This document shows, in pieces, positions 22,357-35,500 of a DNA stretch of 64,000 nucleotides. The stretch is taken from NCBI RefSeq assembly GCF_932526225.1, contig NC_064046.1, forward strand, positions 3,410,001 through 3,474,000. The letters are read 5' to 3'. The notes below the pieces were generated by a model. The model saw only the letters and a list, made by a program, of their open reading frames with translations, did no database searches and was not told the origin of the DNA. Origin of the DNA: Nematostella vectensis. Lineage: Eukaryota > Cnidaria > Anthozoa > Actiniaria > Edwardsiidae. Position 1 is the stretch's first letter; each line of letters starts with the position of its first letter. Position numbers and translations under genes: made by a program.

Positions 22357-25300
22357 TCATAGATTCTTTCCTCCAGTCATTATGTAGAAAATGAAGTAAA
22401 TTGCCACTAAAACTGCTAGCAAGAACAATATGTAGAGCAGGATTATCTGAAAAGAACAAAAGCAATACCAGCTATGACTTTGAAGTTGAGGTTCAGGTTT
22501 ATATGATGGGAGATACTGCAGCGGTGTAACCAGGATTTTTAACAGGAGGGGGCCAAAAAGGGACTTTCAAGGCATTTTTCGCTGTATTTTAGATAATCTC
22601 TCATACATTTACTGGGCGCCCATAAAAACAGCCAATCAGTTTTAAGGGACAGCACTTTAGGTGTGGTCAACAGCAACTGTTACCCCTAAAAGATAGCACA
22701 GGTGTGGTCGAAGCAATTTCTAACCCTAAGCACTAAAGAAACAAGCACATTTTCAGTTTTCCTGAATTGCAATTCTTAAGATGCCACCATTGAGCACATC
22801 TCTTTTCTGACTATATTCATGTCCAGTTTTTATTAGGATGTGATGATCCACTAAGTGTAAACCCCCTAAGGGATAGCAGAAACGGAAAAATTTTGAACAC
22901 CCCCTAAGGGAATAGCAGTTAGTAGAATTTTCAAACCCTTACCAAAAGGACGATCACCCCATCTACTTTTATGGACAGTCCCCTCTCCCGCTGGGCTATG
23001 AGTAGAATAGACAAGGAATGATAATGACCTTAAGAGTGATTAACCAAAAAATAAAGGAAGGCTCAGACCCTAAAAAAAGCATAAAGCATAAAAAATGCCA
23101 CTTCCTTTGGGAAAAAAAATGAGCAGCAAAACTGTCCCTGAAAAAAAATGGGGTATGACAAGTAGATGTGGAAAACTGGACTAACAATATCTTCAAATAA
23201 CCCAAGATATCATCTAAAATGATAAATATTGGCAGTTGACAAATGAATCCCTCTGAATTCCACTACGCTAACTCTAATAAATGATCATGACCCTTTCCTC
23301 TTCTGCATCATACCAAAGGATATATATTAACTGAAATGTTAGCCCCCTAAAAGACCCACAAGTACCCTGATTATATGAATGGTGTGGTCCATGGGGATTC
23401 TTCCTAAAAAAAAGTCACATATGCTGGTCAAAAAGGAAAAAATGGACGTGACCTGAGAAGCAAAAAAAAGGTATCTGAAACTAAAAGTAAGAGTATCTTG
23501 TCTAAGATTTAAACCATGTCATGAAGTTGTCATTCACTAATGAAATCCTGTCTATGAATCAATCTATTTTTATCTACCCTCCCCCCCTTTTAGCAGCCAA
23601 AAATACAGTAAATGTATAAGACATTATCTAAAATACAGAAGAAAATGCCTTGAAAGTCTCTTTTGGGCCCCCTCCTCTTAAAAATCCTGGCTGCGCCGCT
23701 GTGATGCAACCTAAAGGTGTAGAAAAGGGTCCTAAGAAATAGAACTTGGATAACTTTTACACCCTAGGGATACAAGGACAAGCATATGTAACTTCTTTAA
23801 GGGGAAGCCAACCCTTGGAGGTGAGGTTTCAACACTCAATTGGGTTTACATTTATTGGGTTTCCAGATTTCCTCGCTTGAGCCTTTTCCTTTGCAGCTAG
23901 AGTTTGTTTCTTACTCCTTCCTTTAAACTCTTGTTTTCCTTCAGAATTCAAAAATACTTTTTAGAAGAAATAAATTTAAGAGAGAAGACATCATACAAAT
24001 AAATCCATCTTATCTAGTCTCAGGACAGACTGAGGACAGACTGAGGACAGACTGAGGACAGACTGAGGACAGTCTGTTAGCATAGCCTACCTGTAGGCTT
24101 TGATAGTTTTTCCGGCATGAAAACCCCCAAAACACGACCTTCGCATTTCATGGCGATGGTGGCCGGGTTATGCGAACTCCTTGTTTACAGGGTTTCTGTG
24201 CCGTAAAAAAACTATCAAAGCTAGTGTTAGCATTGATTGCAATCAATTACAAAATCAGTACATAAACTAATCAATCAACAAATACCCAAGTTAGCCAGAC
24301 AAAACAGGCTGTTGCCACTGGAACAATAAGAGGAATAGATTTATGAAGAAGATTTTATATTATATTTATTTAATATGTATTTATTATATTTAAATTTAGA
24401 TCGCCCCCCCCCCCCCTGCCCACAAACAAAACAGATGACAAATACCACAGGCGTACCAGGATTAGGATCAGCCCCTCGTAATCCTTCAGGAAAATAAAAT
24501 ATAATTTGAAGTTGTGGGCACAAGGCTAATAGTAATGCAACTAGCTTTATTAAGAAAACAGTCAAGACACAACTTCAAATTATATTTAATTTTCCTGAAG
24601 GATCACGAGGGACTGATTCTAATCCTGGTCCGCCTGTGCAAATACAAGATGACTTAAGGCTTGCTTGCAAAATGATTTTTTTTCTAGAGTTACAGCCAAA
24701 ATAGTCATTATAGATGCATTTTTCACCTATTGTTCCCAATAACAAATACTATTACCATCTTGACAGTTGTAAAAGATAGCCAAAAATAATGTGAGAATTA
24801 AAACACGGCATTACTAAAAAGCGGAACCGGCGGAACCGGAGGAACCAGTATATTTTGCTTAGTTATAGGGGTAGGGATGTCATACTAGGAATATCATATA
24901 TCATACTGTAATACTGCAAGTGTGCAAAGGGCACGATTGTAGCTGGAACTTGTTACTAATAAATTACCCACTTCTTTATATGTACATGTGCATATATATA
25001 TACACACACATGAATACAATCAAGATCCAATCTATCAAAAGGGCTGGAAGAATTGTTAGTAATTTTGAAGTACTTTGAGACCTGGCCCACACACACTTGG
25101 GATATCCGGAAATATTATGCAATTATAGCCAAGCCAAGTTTGCCGTTGTCAATCAAAACTTTAGGTAACATACAGTATGATATTTGGCGTTATCTCTAAC
25201 AGGACGCTATGAACAATGCTACTAACAAGACGCGCTTCTAAACAAGGATTTTTTTTTTTGTCTCTTATTCGGAACTTTCAACGAAAATCGGAATGCTAAA

Positions 25301-26007
25301 CCTACGAAGGCTAAAACTATGAACGCTTGCATGTGTTACCTCTGACGAAACGCGCTTCTAAAACAAGGGTTTTTTGTTACTAATCCGATACAAATGGATA
25401 CAAATTGCATATGACAGAATGTCATACTAACTACTACCCCTATAACTAAGCGAAACATACTGGTTCCGCCGGTTCCGCTGGTTCCCGTGGTTCTGCTTTT
25501 TAGTAATGCCGATTAAAACATATGACAAACAAGAGTCTCACAAGCATTGCTGATAAAAATGCCTCAGTGTATTTTGAAACATGATGTCCCTTATTATGGT
25601 TATTATGTAAATCCTTGCCAAATACACTTTATTGGATATTGTATTGTATTTGGGGTATAGAATATAGTCAAGTTAGTTCTTTTAGGAGGGAGATATGGCA
25701 TTTATCCTCTGCACTACAGTAATTGACTAGTGAAAGATATATAAAGTCAGAAATTGTATATTAACATTAATAATACCGCTTATTATAATGATTTCAGTGA
25801 TTTCCTGCTGCAAAAATAAACGACTCTTGTCTAGAAACTTTACAGAACACGTGATCAAAATTTGATTTGATTATTTTTTTAATACACAGAAATTCTGCTG
25901 TTTTAAAGCTATTTCGATAAAAAAAATGCACTAAAGATGGAAGACTTACCTAAGCTTTTTCTGTAGCCTTCTATTTCTGACTTTCCAACGACGTCCTTAC
26001 GCGCCAT
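22357..26007 (-). CDS. TRIQK: TRIQK-like small single-pass membrane protein
   Basis: Minus-strand exons 26007-25950, 23938-23850 and 22446-22357 give a complete 78-aa protein, with phases 1 and 0 and no conflicts. It begins MARKDVVGKSEIEGYRKSLG, followed by KQEFKGRSKK, and ends in a strongly hydrophobic helix (IILLYILFLLAVLVAIYFIF) plus a short MTGGKNL tail. This is the layout of TRIQK (triple QxxK/R motif protein, 86 aa in human, MGRKD...YRK start), an ER membrane protein whose role is poorly understood. QEFK and QARK are visible QxxK motifs; YRKSLG aligns with the YRKQIG of the family. The middle exon's acceptor has a weak pyrimidine tract. The start ATG is 582 bp from the divergent PLC-gamma ATG. 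Assignment rests on remembered family features, not a search. Confidence 0.75.
22519..23701. mobile_element. 1.2-kb DNA transposon relic, CAGCGG...CCAGGATTTTT ends
   Basis: Terminal inverted repeats are CAGCGGTGTAACCAGGATTT versus the inverse of CAGCGGCGCAGCCAGGATTT. They continue inward with a G-rich stretch, then GACTTTCAAGGCATTTT and TATTTTAGATAAT on both sides. The interior repeats CCCCTAAGGGATAGCAG variants (near 22682, 22860 and 22903). No intact transposase. It sits in TRIQK intron 2. Confidence 0.8.
24021..24076. repeat. 12-bp tandem repeat
   Basis: GAGGACAGACTG is repeated about four and a half times, with one AGTCTG variant at the end. Confidence 0.9.
24097..24221. mobile_element. 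Small MITE
   Basis: Ends are GCTTTGATAGTTTTT and the inverse AAAAACTATCAAAGC with a 95-bp GC-richer core. About 125 bp, in TRIQK intron 1. Confidence 0.65.
24446..24638. mobile_element. Foldback element
   Basis: Inverted arms of about 70 bp: CACAGGCGTACCAGGATTAG on the left and its near-inverse ending TCCTGGTCCGCCTGTG on the right. Arms include CCTTCAGGAAAAT and AATTTGAAGTTGTG and their inverses. Confidence 0.75.
24807..25510. mobile_element. 700-bp inverted-repeat element with GGAACC triplet-like ends
   Basis: The left end GGCATTACTAAAAAGCGGAA continues into CCGGCGGAACCGGAGGAACC. The right end is the inverse, with TAACTAAGCGAAA matching TTTGCTTAGTTA. Arms are about 70 bp. An internal direct repeat around ACGCGCTTCTAAA(A)CAAGG occurs near 25230 and 25350. 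In TRIQK intron 1. Confidence 0.8.
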
Positions 26008-26588
26008 CGACTCAAATTTGTAAAATAGTATTATATGTTTTTCTGTTTTCCTCTGTTAGTTTTTTTTTTTTGCAACGTGGCGCCAGGTTACTAAGTCAAA
26101 ACATACACCACAGGCAGCCCATGGAATATTTTGATTTATAAATTCCTAAAATAAAAGAAAGTCATTGATATTAAACTAACTTCTCCATGAAGAATAAAAA
26201 ATACTGACCCTGAAACAATTGCTTTATACAAGCATTTAACTGATAAAGCTGATATTTATTTTTTAGTTAATTATCGTCGTTTCAGCCACAGCTTTGTTTT
26301 CACCTGTTATTCATCCTGTTAAGTGACGGAAAAAATGTTTTTATCGCTATTTTTCAACAACAGTCGCGTTTTTCCTCCTCTGGCCAAAACAAACATCCTT
26401 GTTTCGCTCAGTCATTCTCACACCACGGATGTGAGGCTGCAAAGTCACGTGAGCCGTAAATTTCATGAAGGATATGCAAAGGAGGAAGAGATGATCTTCC
26501 AAAATACGGCGGCCTTCGCGCTAGACGATGTCTATACCAACATTGCATTGATCAACGAGTTAGGGCATTACACCAAGACATACTAAAG
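26008..26588. promoter_or_regulatory. Divergent TRIQK / PLC-gamma intergenic region
   Basis: The two start codons lie 582 bp apart on opposite strands, so this interval should contain both promoters and 5' UTRs. There is no clear TATA box. A frame opening with ATG at 26335 and closing with TAA at 26584-26586, two bases before the PLC-gamma ATG, would be a long upstream ORF if it lies on the transcript. The boundary of transcription cannot be seen from sequence. Confidence 0.4.
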
Positions 26589-29500
26589 ATGTCGTCTGCA
26601 GGAGAGGCGACGCGATATGTCGCCCAAACCTCCCCCGACCTCGGGGACGAAATGGCAAATATGGGCCCGATAATAACTGCTCTGAAAGAGGGCAACGTTA
26701 TGACTCGATATTATAGCAAACGAGCTCCTGAAATAAGAATCTTTAGCTTGAAGTTGGAGGAATTCCAGGTGATTTGGTCTAGGACTGGTGGAGGAAAGGA
26801 AGCGAGTAGAGTGGAGGGATGCGGTAAGGAGAAGTATGATCATTTAGGAAACCGAAATACAAAGTCGACTTTTAGTTAAAAGTCATTTTGGGGGTGAATA
26901 AACCACCAAAATATTCATTTATTATACTTCCCGTTTTCTTTACAGTGAAAATCAGAGAAATTTCCGAAGTTCGACGTGGTCAGGGTTCCAAGGATTTTGA
27001 GAAAAATCCCGATTTGGCGAGGAAACTTGACCCAAACTGCTGTTTTGTGGTATTTTTTGGAAACCAATTCAAACTGAAAACACTTAGTGTTGCTGGTAAG
27101 TAACCCCAAAAAACGGATGTTTCACCTTGCTCACACGACAATTTGACACTAAATATGCCATCACCTTTTGGATAAGCATTATGTTATCCTGCTAAATGGA
27201 TAATCAGAGCACGAAAGAACATTTCTGTTGGAATCGAATGCTCTATTTTTAATTCCATACTATTTTTATCCACACAGCTCGCAGCTATAGAGAAAGAGAA
27301 TTCTGGGTGAATGGTTTGGTATTTCTTATGTACGAAAGCCTAATGTCAACACAGCCAGTCCTATCATACAGGTAAAAATAAAGTCAAACAAGCGATGTGT
27401 CGAACATTATAATTCTTCTCTAACTTTTATATCCAATCAGATTAAATTTGTGACATCCCCAACAGTTAGAAAGTTACCAACCCGACTTTAAGTCCCCTGT
27501 AAAATTCAGCATGTTCCATCCATACATAATTTGTGTTTGCTCATTTTGACAGCTATTTTAATTATGAAGAATAGCTAGAATGGAAATGTTTTATTACCTG
27601 CCTCGAGGAAACAGACAGTATTATACAACAAATAGCTCATTTCTAAACATTACAGCTAGGAACATCCTTTAGAACCACTTAACGTTATACCATTAATTTT
27701 GTTTTGCTCAGATGGTTGCTCAGGGAGTGGAACACACTGACCTCTGGTTCAGCAAAGAAGAAGTAAGAATACACCTGCTTTGTAATTCCCTATATATAGG
27801 AGTCTTTGAGTTGGTTATTATTATCGTCTTTCTCCCTGTATTCCCTTATGGGGATTATTGGAATTGGCATTAACCATTCAATACAAAAATCCCCATTAGT
27901 TTTTTATTGTTTCTAATTGTGACAATTAAGTGAATATCAATCAAATTAAAGTTTCAAATTAGTGGTGACTTTGTGATTTATATTTTTTTGAACAGATCAA
28001 ATTTTGTAGTGAAAACAAATCACAAATATATCTCTTACAAAACAGGTAAATAAAAAAGGCCTAAATAGTTGTGGTAATGAACCAGAAGAATAATTACAAT
28101 ACACAAAAACTGGTATTCAACTCTGCCAAATTTACATCTTTAAAAAGACTTCTTAAAAAAAGACTTATCTTACAGAACAGGGTTATAGTAGGGGGGGGGG
28201 GGGGGAGGTGAGTGTCTGGTGGGCAGTGTTTTCTGTTATCTTGAGAGTGATCTTGCAAACATGAATGCAACAAATATGATTATGTAAAGCTCTTTGTCAT
28301 CTGGTAGTAGTATGATTGTCCTTGTCTCTGATAGACAGCTTCACCTGTTCATCATTTTGCACCAAAAGACTTTTCTCTCATTTCATTCTAAATGAATTTG
28401 TTTAGTTTGTAGTGTCATTTGCATTATTTTAACTTGTTTCTATGACTTCTGTATCAATTTCAAAGTGTTATTTTTAATATAAATCACATCATGAGCCAAG
28501 ATCTTAGATCAATTTTATTTTATTGCTGCCATAGAAAAAAATCTGCTTTAAAAAAAAATTATTCAAAACAATAATTTCAACGATTAAAGATTGTTTACTT
28601 CACATCGAGACTGTAATTAATAGTTTGATAAAACAGGATGCATGCTTTGAAGCCTATTGTTTCCTTGTGCCAATCTATCTTCCTCAGTGTTTTCTTTACC
28701 AATTTCCCTTGCATATTTACAACATTTGTTCTGTCATGGAACACATTATATTTGTCAATTTGTCAGAATTTTTCTCAATTATTTGTGGTTACTCAGCAAC
28801 CAATCAAATTTTATCTGTAAAGAGAAATGATTACTTGTATCAAATGCTTCATAATTGAATAAGAGCTGAAAATTCAGAAGGTTCTATGCCCTTTTGGACT
28901 TTACCAAGTTGTATTTCCATTATTCAAAGAGTCTGTAACCTTTAATAAATAAATAAAAGCTAAAATTATCATCGGGTTTTTTACCCATTTAGCCAAACAT
29001 ATTTAGTGAACGTTATTATCTAGGAAATACAGTAAAATGTATAAGAAATTACCTTGATCTTACGATATTGGATACAACAATATTGTTTCCTTGTGCCAAT
29101 CTATCTTCCTCAGTGTTTTCTTTACCAATTTCCCTTGCATATTTACAACATTTGTTCTGTCATGGAACACATTATAATTGTCAATTTGTCAGCATTTTTC
29201 TCAATTATTTGTGGTTACTCAGCAACCAATCAAATTTTATCTGTAAAGAGAAATGATTACTTGTATCAAATGCTTCATAATGGAATAAGAGCTGAAAATT
29301 CAGAAGGTTCTATGCCCTTTGGGACTTTACCAAGTTGTATTTCCATTATTCAAAGAGTCTGTAACCTATAAATAAATAAAAGCTAAAATTATCATCGGTT
29401 TTTTTACCCATTTAGCCAAACATATTTTAGTGAACGTTATTATCTAGGAAATACAGTAAAATGTATAAGAAATTACCTTGATCTTACGATATTGGATACA

Positions 29501-32500
29501 ATAATATTCTCGATTTTATGATACAAATCTGTTCTCCCAAGTGTAATTTGGACCTCGATACAATGATATCATTGATTATCAACTTAGAGAGAAAAATTCA
29601 AGACACCACACATGTACAGTGCAGTTGATCTTTTTTTTGACTTGACAGATCTTGTTAGATAACACAGTTTTACAGAGAGTAACTAAAACGTCTTACACAG
29701 AGTACAGTTAATATTATTATTTTGTAAAAGTTAATAATTAACCCCACCTCGCTATAACTTTTCAATTGATTTTCCCTTATATCATAAATTCGAGGACCTT
29801 TTTGCAACAATAAATTGATTTTATGATTTTACATTTTCTTTCTCCTGAGGGATATTGTAGAATTCGGGTTCCACTGTTCTTCTATCCTTATTTTTACATA
29901 TTTTGACAGGATTGGAATGAAGGAGGTCAAGGCATTTTTCCAAAAATCAAATGTGAAAGTCAGCAATGCAAGAATCAAAGAACTTCTGCAGGCAAGAATA
30001 CCTCCTCTCTTTTTGTGAGGTTTTATTTGTTGTACAGTATTCCTGCTTTGCAACAAATATTTGATAAATACTTGGGTACAAATAAGCCATAAATAACTTT
30101 TATTTGGAAAACAATTTTGGATATTATTTGGTTATTTGGAAGACAAGTTACCAGTTAGTTTCTGTTTTAATTTTCATGCATTTATTTCTCTTTTTAGGAG
30201 GGTGAATGCCTGGGGGGCTCTTCAGGGTAAAAGTTATAGGTATGCTCGTCAGGAAATTTTGAAAAATACCTCTAAAAAATACCTGCACAACCAAAAAAAA
30301 AGTACAACGAGCATCCCTATCAGGTCGACATGGAAACAGACTGCCTCCCCTCCCAGGGAGAATGCTGAATATGTATTTGCTCTTAAATAAATAGTCCCAT
30401 TATTGTTAAAGATTAGCACATTGATGCTCTTATTTGTAATTCAGATGGCAGATAGAAGTAACAACGGGATGGTAGATTTTGAAGGTTTCAAAAGAATCTA
30501 TGAAGAAACAATGTGCTTGAAAGAGGTAAAAGCTATCTTAAATATTTTACTTTTTTGAATGTTCAAAATCAAACATAAACATTTTAAATCCTAAAGAGAC
30601 CTGTGGTTTACATTTAGAAATCTCTTCCAATGACCTAGGACCTGAGGTTTTTTAGTTGGATGAAAATGTTTGAAGAGTAAGATAAGTTTGAGTTTGAGAG
30701 TTATCAAAAACCTAAACTCTCTGGTCCAATAGGGGACTTGCGCTAAGAGATCATGTGACTTTTTGGGTGGCAAACTAGCGCGCGCTCAAAATAACAGCAA
30801 GAAAAAGCAACTTATTCAGCTCTTATGAAAAAGGCCGAAAGTCTTCGTTTTCAGAAAGGGTTTTGTTTCATTATTTTTTTTTTATATAATTCTCTGAGGT
30901 GTGACGGGCGCACTCATTTCTGTGATTATTTTGTTTTGAATTTGCCAACAAGAAAGGTCACGTGATTTCTTGCATATTAATTTTTTTTTTCTTGCAGCTT
31001 ATCCAAAAATTTGGGGATTATATAGAAAATGGGTAGGTATAATCACAAAGTTTAGCCAAAGTGTCAGGAAAATCAATTTCCTAAGAGGGAAGGGGCTAAT
31101 AGTGGTATCCGAATCAACCAATTGGCCTTGTTTTAATCTGCCGATCCACACATATTTTTGCTCCAATCCAAATGTGCAACATTAGAAAAAAAAACATTGA
31201 TAGAACAAAAATCATCCAGACATGCTTTGCTATAATTCTAGACCCGCTGACGCATATCCATCATAGCGAAGGTGTATCTTTAAATCCATAATCCACATTT
31301 TTTTTAAGGCCTGGATCAACTAATCTGGAACCTCTATCCCCATCTCTAAGAGTCTCATGGGTTTTGTCTTTCTTTCCAGGCCTCCCAGATTTATTTATCT
31401 TTTTAGGTTTTCAGCAGCATGGAATGATTTTGTGTTTGAAGCAAAATACTATCCCAGTTTCATTGTAAAAAAAAAAAAAAAAAAAACTAAAAAGAATGTT
31501 TGGCCAAAGTCCGAGCAAGTTACGATTTCTTTTGGCTCGAGTTCCTGCTAAGTTACTTAGAGCCAGCATTACAGGGCTATTGAAGCATAGGGACAGCTAG
31601 AAATAGTCTCTAGATTTTCTAGCCTAAAAATATAGATTGATGTCCATTCAGTGAGGGGCATATGCTACTTACTTACAGTAGCATGCATCACAGTAAAAAT
31701 GTTTGACACTTTTTGATTTTTAAACTATTGGTAGCACAAGTTTAGCTCTTACAATGGGTTGTACATTTCTCGTTTAGAACATATGTGCCTCTTCTGAAGT
31801 TCCAGAAATTTCTTTTAGAAGAACAACAGGTAGGTGTTTTTTTTATTTAAGGTGATCCTTTTATTATATATGAAAGATTGTTACTTTTTTTTTGTTACTT
31901 ATTTTTTTAACCTTTCCTTATTTCACAGGAAGCTGGTGCACAGGATATAAATTCAGTCCGTGAATACATGCTTGAATATCTATCAGACAATAGCCGCAGC
32001 TACTCAGACCCATACTACACTGTAGCAGAGGTAAAGTATTTTTTTTTTGCAAAATGTTATATGCGTTTACTAAAATACCGTATATATGAAAATCGCAAGA
32101 ATCATAAAAAAACTTGGTAAAATACACAAGTATAAATACTCTAAACTTTTGGCTCAGCTATCCCTTTTTTTTAGTTTTTAGATTTTTTAGTGTCCAAAGG
32201 CAATAGTGGTTTTAATTCAGCACACTGCACTGTCTATCAAGACATGACAAAACCCTTGAATAGCTACTGGATCTCATCTTCCCATAACACGTAAGTCAAT
32301 TGCTTTCACTATACAATATACCTGATTGTAGAAATGGCTGTCAATTATTCCACTTTATATGTCTTGCCTGGACTGCTTTGTATGAAACCTACTATATAGC
32401 AATTACTCTAAGACACAATGTACTGTAAGATGATTGCTCCTACTAAAATACCTCATACACCTAAAAGACTGTCACCTCTACATGGCATATTAACCCATTT

Positions 32501-35500
32501 ACTTACCCACTGGGCTTATCTGCTCAACATTCATGTTCAATTGATGTATTCAAAGGAGCATGAAACATTGTGCATTGCACAAATTGTGTACATGTGCATG
32601 GGACAATTTTGCCAATTTGGGCTGCCATTACAGGTATTTAACAGGCGACCAGTTTCAAGGTGAATCATCTGTTGAGGCTTATGTCAGGTGCCTGAGAATG
32701 GGCTGTAGGTGCCTGGAATGTGAGTATCTCTAGTACCTGTTTTCCATTAGTGTGTTTCTCTCTCATCATTTTAAAATGGCTATCACTGTAAAGAATCATT
32801 TTGACCACAAGGAGAAATATAGACCATGTTTTACTAGTCGGTGGGCCAGAAAGTGAAACCCTCCCATAGTGATCCCAAAAATATATTACGCTTCAAAAAG
32901 CACTGGGTGTTGTCGTACGGCGTGGTTGTTTATTCCAGTTAAAAACCACAGGGTACCCACATTGGAATTTTTCGAAAAAAAATTGTTTAACTGAACCAAT
33001 ATTTAGAAAAATAAACCAAACATTACATTCTTGCATCTATTTATTAGAACATCTTCCCATTAAATTGATTGAGGTTAAGTTAATCATTGCTGATTAATAT
33101 TTATCATTATGAGTACTGAGTTAATCATCATTGTATGTTGGGTACTATGAAAAAGTATACAATCAACTAAAGTGGAGCATTTTGAAAATTACATAAATTT
33201 CCTTTCTAAAACACCTCCATGCATCTTCCCTCTCCACCTAGCCAATACTCTTTTCTAGTTTCACATTTATTTAACTGAAGATAGTTTGTTCAATGCTGGT
33301 TAATATGGGCTCTATTGATATTGTCCTGCATAAAAAAATGGCGAGATGTCTTTTTTTGTTTACAGTGGACTGTTGGGACGGGCCTGATGGGCAGCCTATA
33401 ATAACTCACGGCCACACACTAGTTTCCAAGATCAAGTTCCTTGATGTTGTCAGACAGATAAAGGAAAACGCCTTTGTGGCCTCAGAGTAAGTGACCATTT
33501 GTACAATTCATCAGTATTATTTACAGGCAGTATCCAGATTTTTTTTTTAAAAAAAATTGGCTTTTGTTTCCTCAGCTTCCCTCTCATCCTTTCATTAGAA
33601 AACCACTGTACAATTAGTCAGCAGAAATTCATGGCACAAACCTTCAAAGATGTGTTTGGTGGTAAGCAAAAGTTTACCTCTTTTTGCAAGATGCTATTGA
33701 ATGCTGCCTGGAGTATACCCAGGCCCTATGTGAAGGTGTTGTCACTTACTTATGTCTCTTTGTTCCCATTGTTTAAAGATCTTAGCTTTCTCTCAAAATT
33801 TTTAAAACTTTTGTCTTTGTTATCACTTTGTATACATATTATAAGAACTAAGCTTTCTACCAAATTATTTAGTAAGGACATTAGACATATAATAAGAAAA
33901 TGCAATTCAATCTAATACATGTCTCACCTCACATCATTCTGATTTATTCTGTAACATATATTATGTTTTTCTTGAATATAAGGAGAGGCAGATCAGAATT
34001 TGCACTCAAACACCTTTTTGAATAAATGTTTTTGTTGCTAGAATTGCTGTTATCACAACCCATTGATAGCGGGAAGGAGCTCCCATCGCCAGAAGTACTC
34101 AAACGCAAAATTATCCTGAAGGTAAGATGACTCAACCTTTTTTAAGTTGTTGGTCAAGATGAAAAAAAATATCCCTCTTCTTCCCTGTTTGAACATTTGC
34201 GTTTTTTTTTCCTACAGCACAAAAAACTTCCCAAGGATCCAAGCCAAGTTGTTGCTGTCACAACAGACACAAGCGAGTCATGTAAGTTATTTAACTGACA
34301 TAACCACACACTCAGATGCTGTATAAGATAAACACATCACAATGAATCACTCTGTATTACAACATATTATTCAACCATATGACAAACACGTCACAATGAA
34401 TCACACTATGCCACATAAAACCTTGACACAAAATAACAACACAAGTGATTAACACTCTACTGTACAACATCTAATCATACTGTACCACCACACCATACAA
34501 ATTACTGAAGCTCTCAAAACAACACACAACAACACCATGCCAACTACTGTACTGTAGCTCTCAAAAAAACACACAACACCATGCCAACTACTGGATCTCT
34601 CAAAACAACACACAACACCATGCCAACTACTGAATCTCTCAAAACAACACCCAACACCATGCCAACTACTGAATCTCTCAAAACAACACACAACACCATG
34701 CCAACTACTGAATCTCTCAAAACAACTTACAACAACACCATGCCAATTAGTGTAGCTCTCAAAACAACACAGAACACCATGCCAACTACTGAATCTCTCA
34801 AAGCAACACACAACACCATGCCAACTACTGAAGCTCTCAAAACAACACAGAACACCATGCCAACTACTGAATCTCTTAAAACAACACAGAACACCATGCC
34901 AACTACTGAATCTCTCAAAACAACACAGAACACCATGCCAACTACTGAAGCTCTCAAAACAACACAGAACGCCATGCCAACTACTGAATCTCTCAAAACA
35001 ACACACAACACCATGCCAAGTACTGAATCTCTCAAAACAACACACAACACCATGCCAACTACTGAATCTCTCAAAACAACAAACAACACCATGCCAACTA
35101 CTGAATCTCTCAAGACAACACACAACACCATGCCAACTACTGAATCTCTCAAAACAACACACAACACCATGCCGACTACTGAATCTCTCAAAACAACACA
35201 GAACACCATGCCAACTACTGAATCTCTCAAAGCAACACACAACACCATGCCAACTACTGAAGCTCTCAAAACAACACACAACACCATGCCAACTACTAAA
35301 GCTCTCAAAGCAACACACAACACCATGCCAACTACTGAAGCTCTCAAAACAACACACAACAACATGCCAACTACTGAATCTCTCAAAACAACACACAACA
35401 CCATGCCAACTACTGAATCTCTCAAAACAACACAGAACACCATGCCAACTACTGAATCTCTCAAAACAACACACAACACCATGCCAACTACTTAATCTCT

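Noticed and set aside
27996-28045. Exon-like 50-bp segment with AG and GTAAAT borders in PLC-gamma intron 4
   Set aside because: Its length would leave phase 1, whereas the next exon needs phase 2. Omitting it gives a gapless alignment with vertebrate PLC-gamma.
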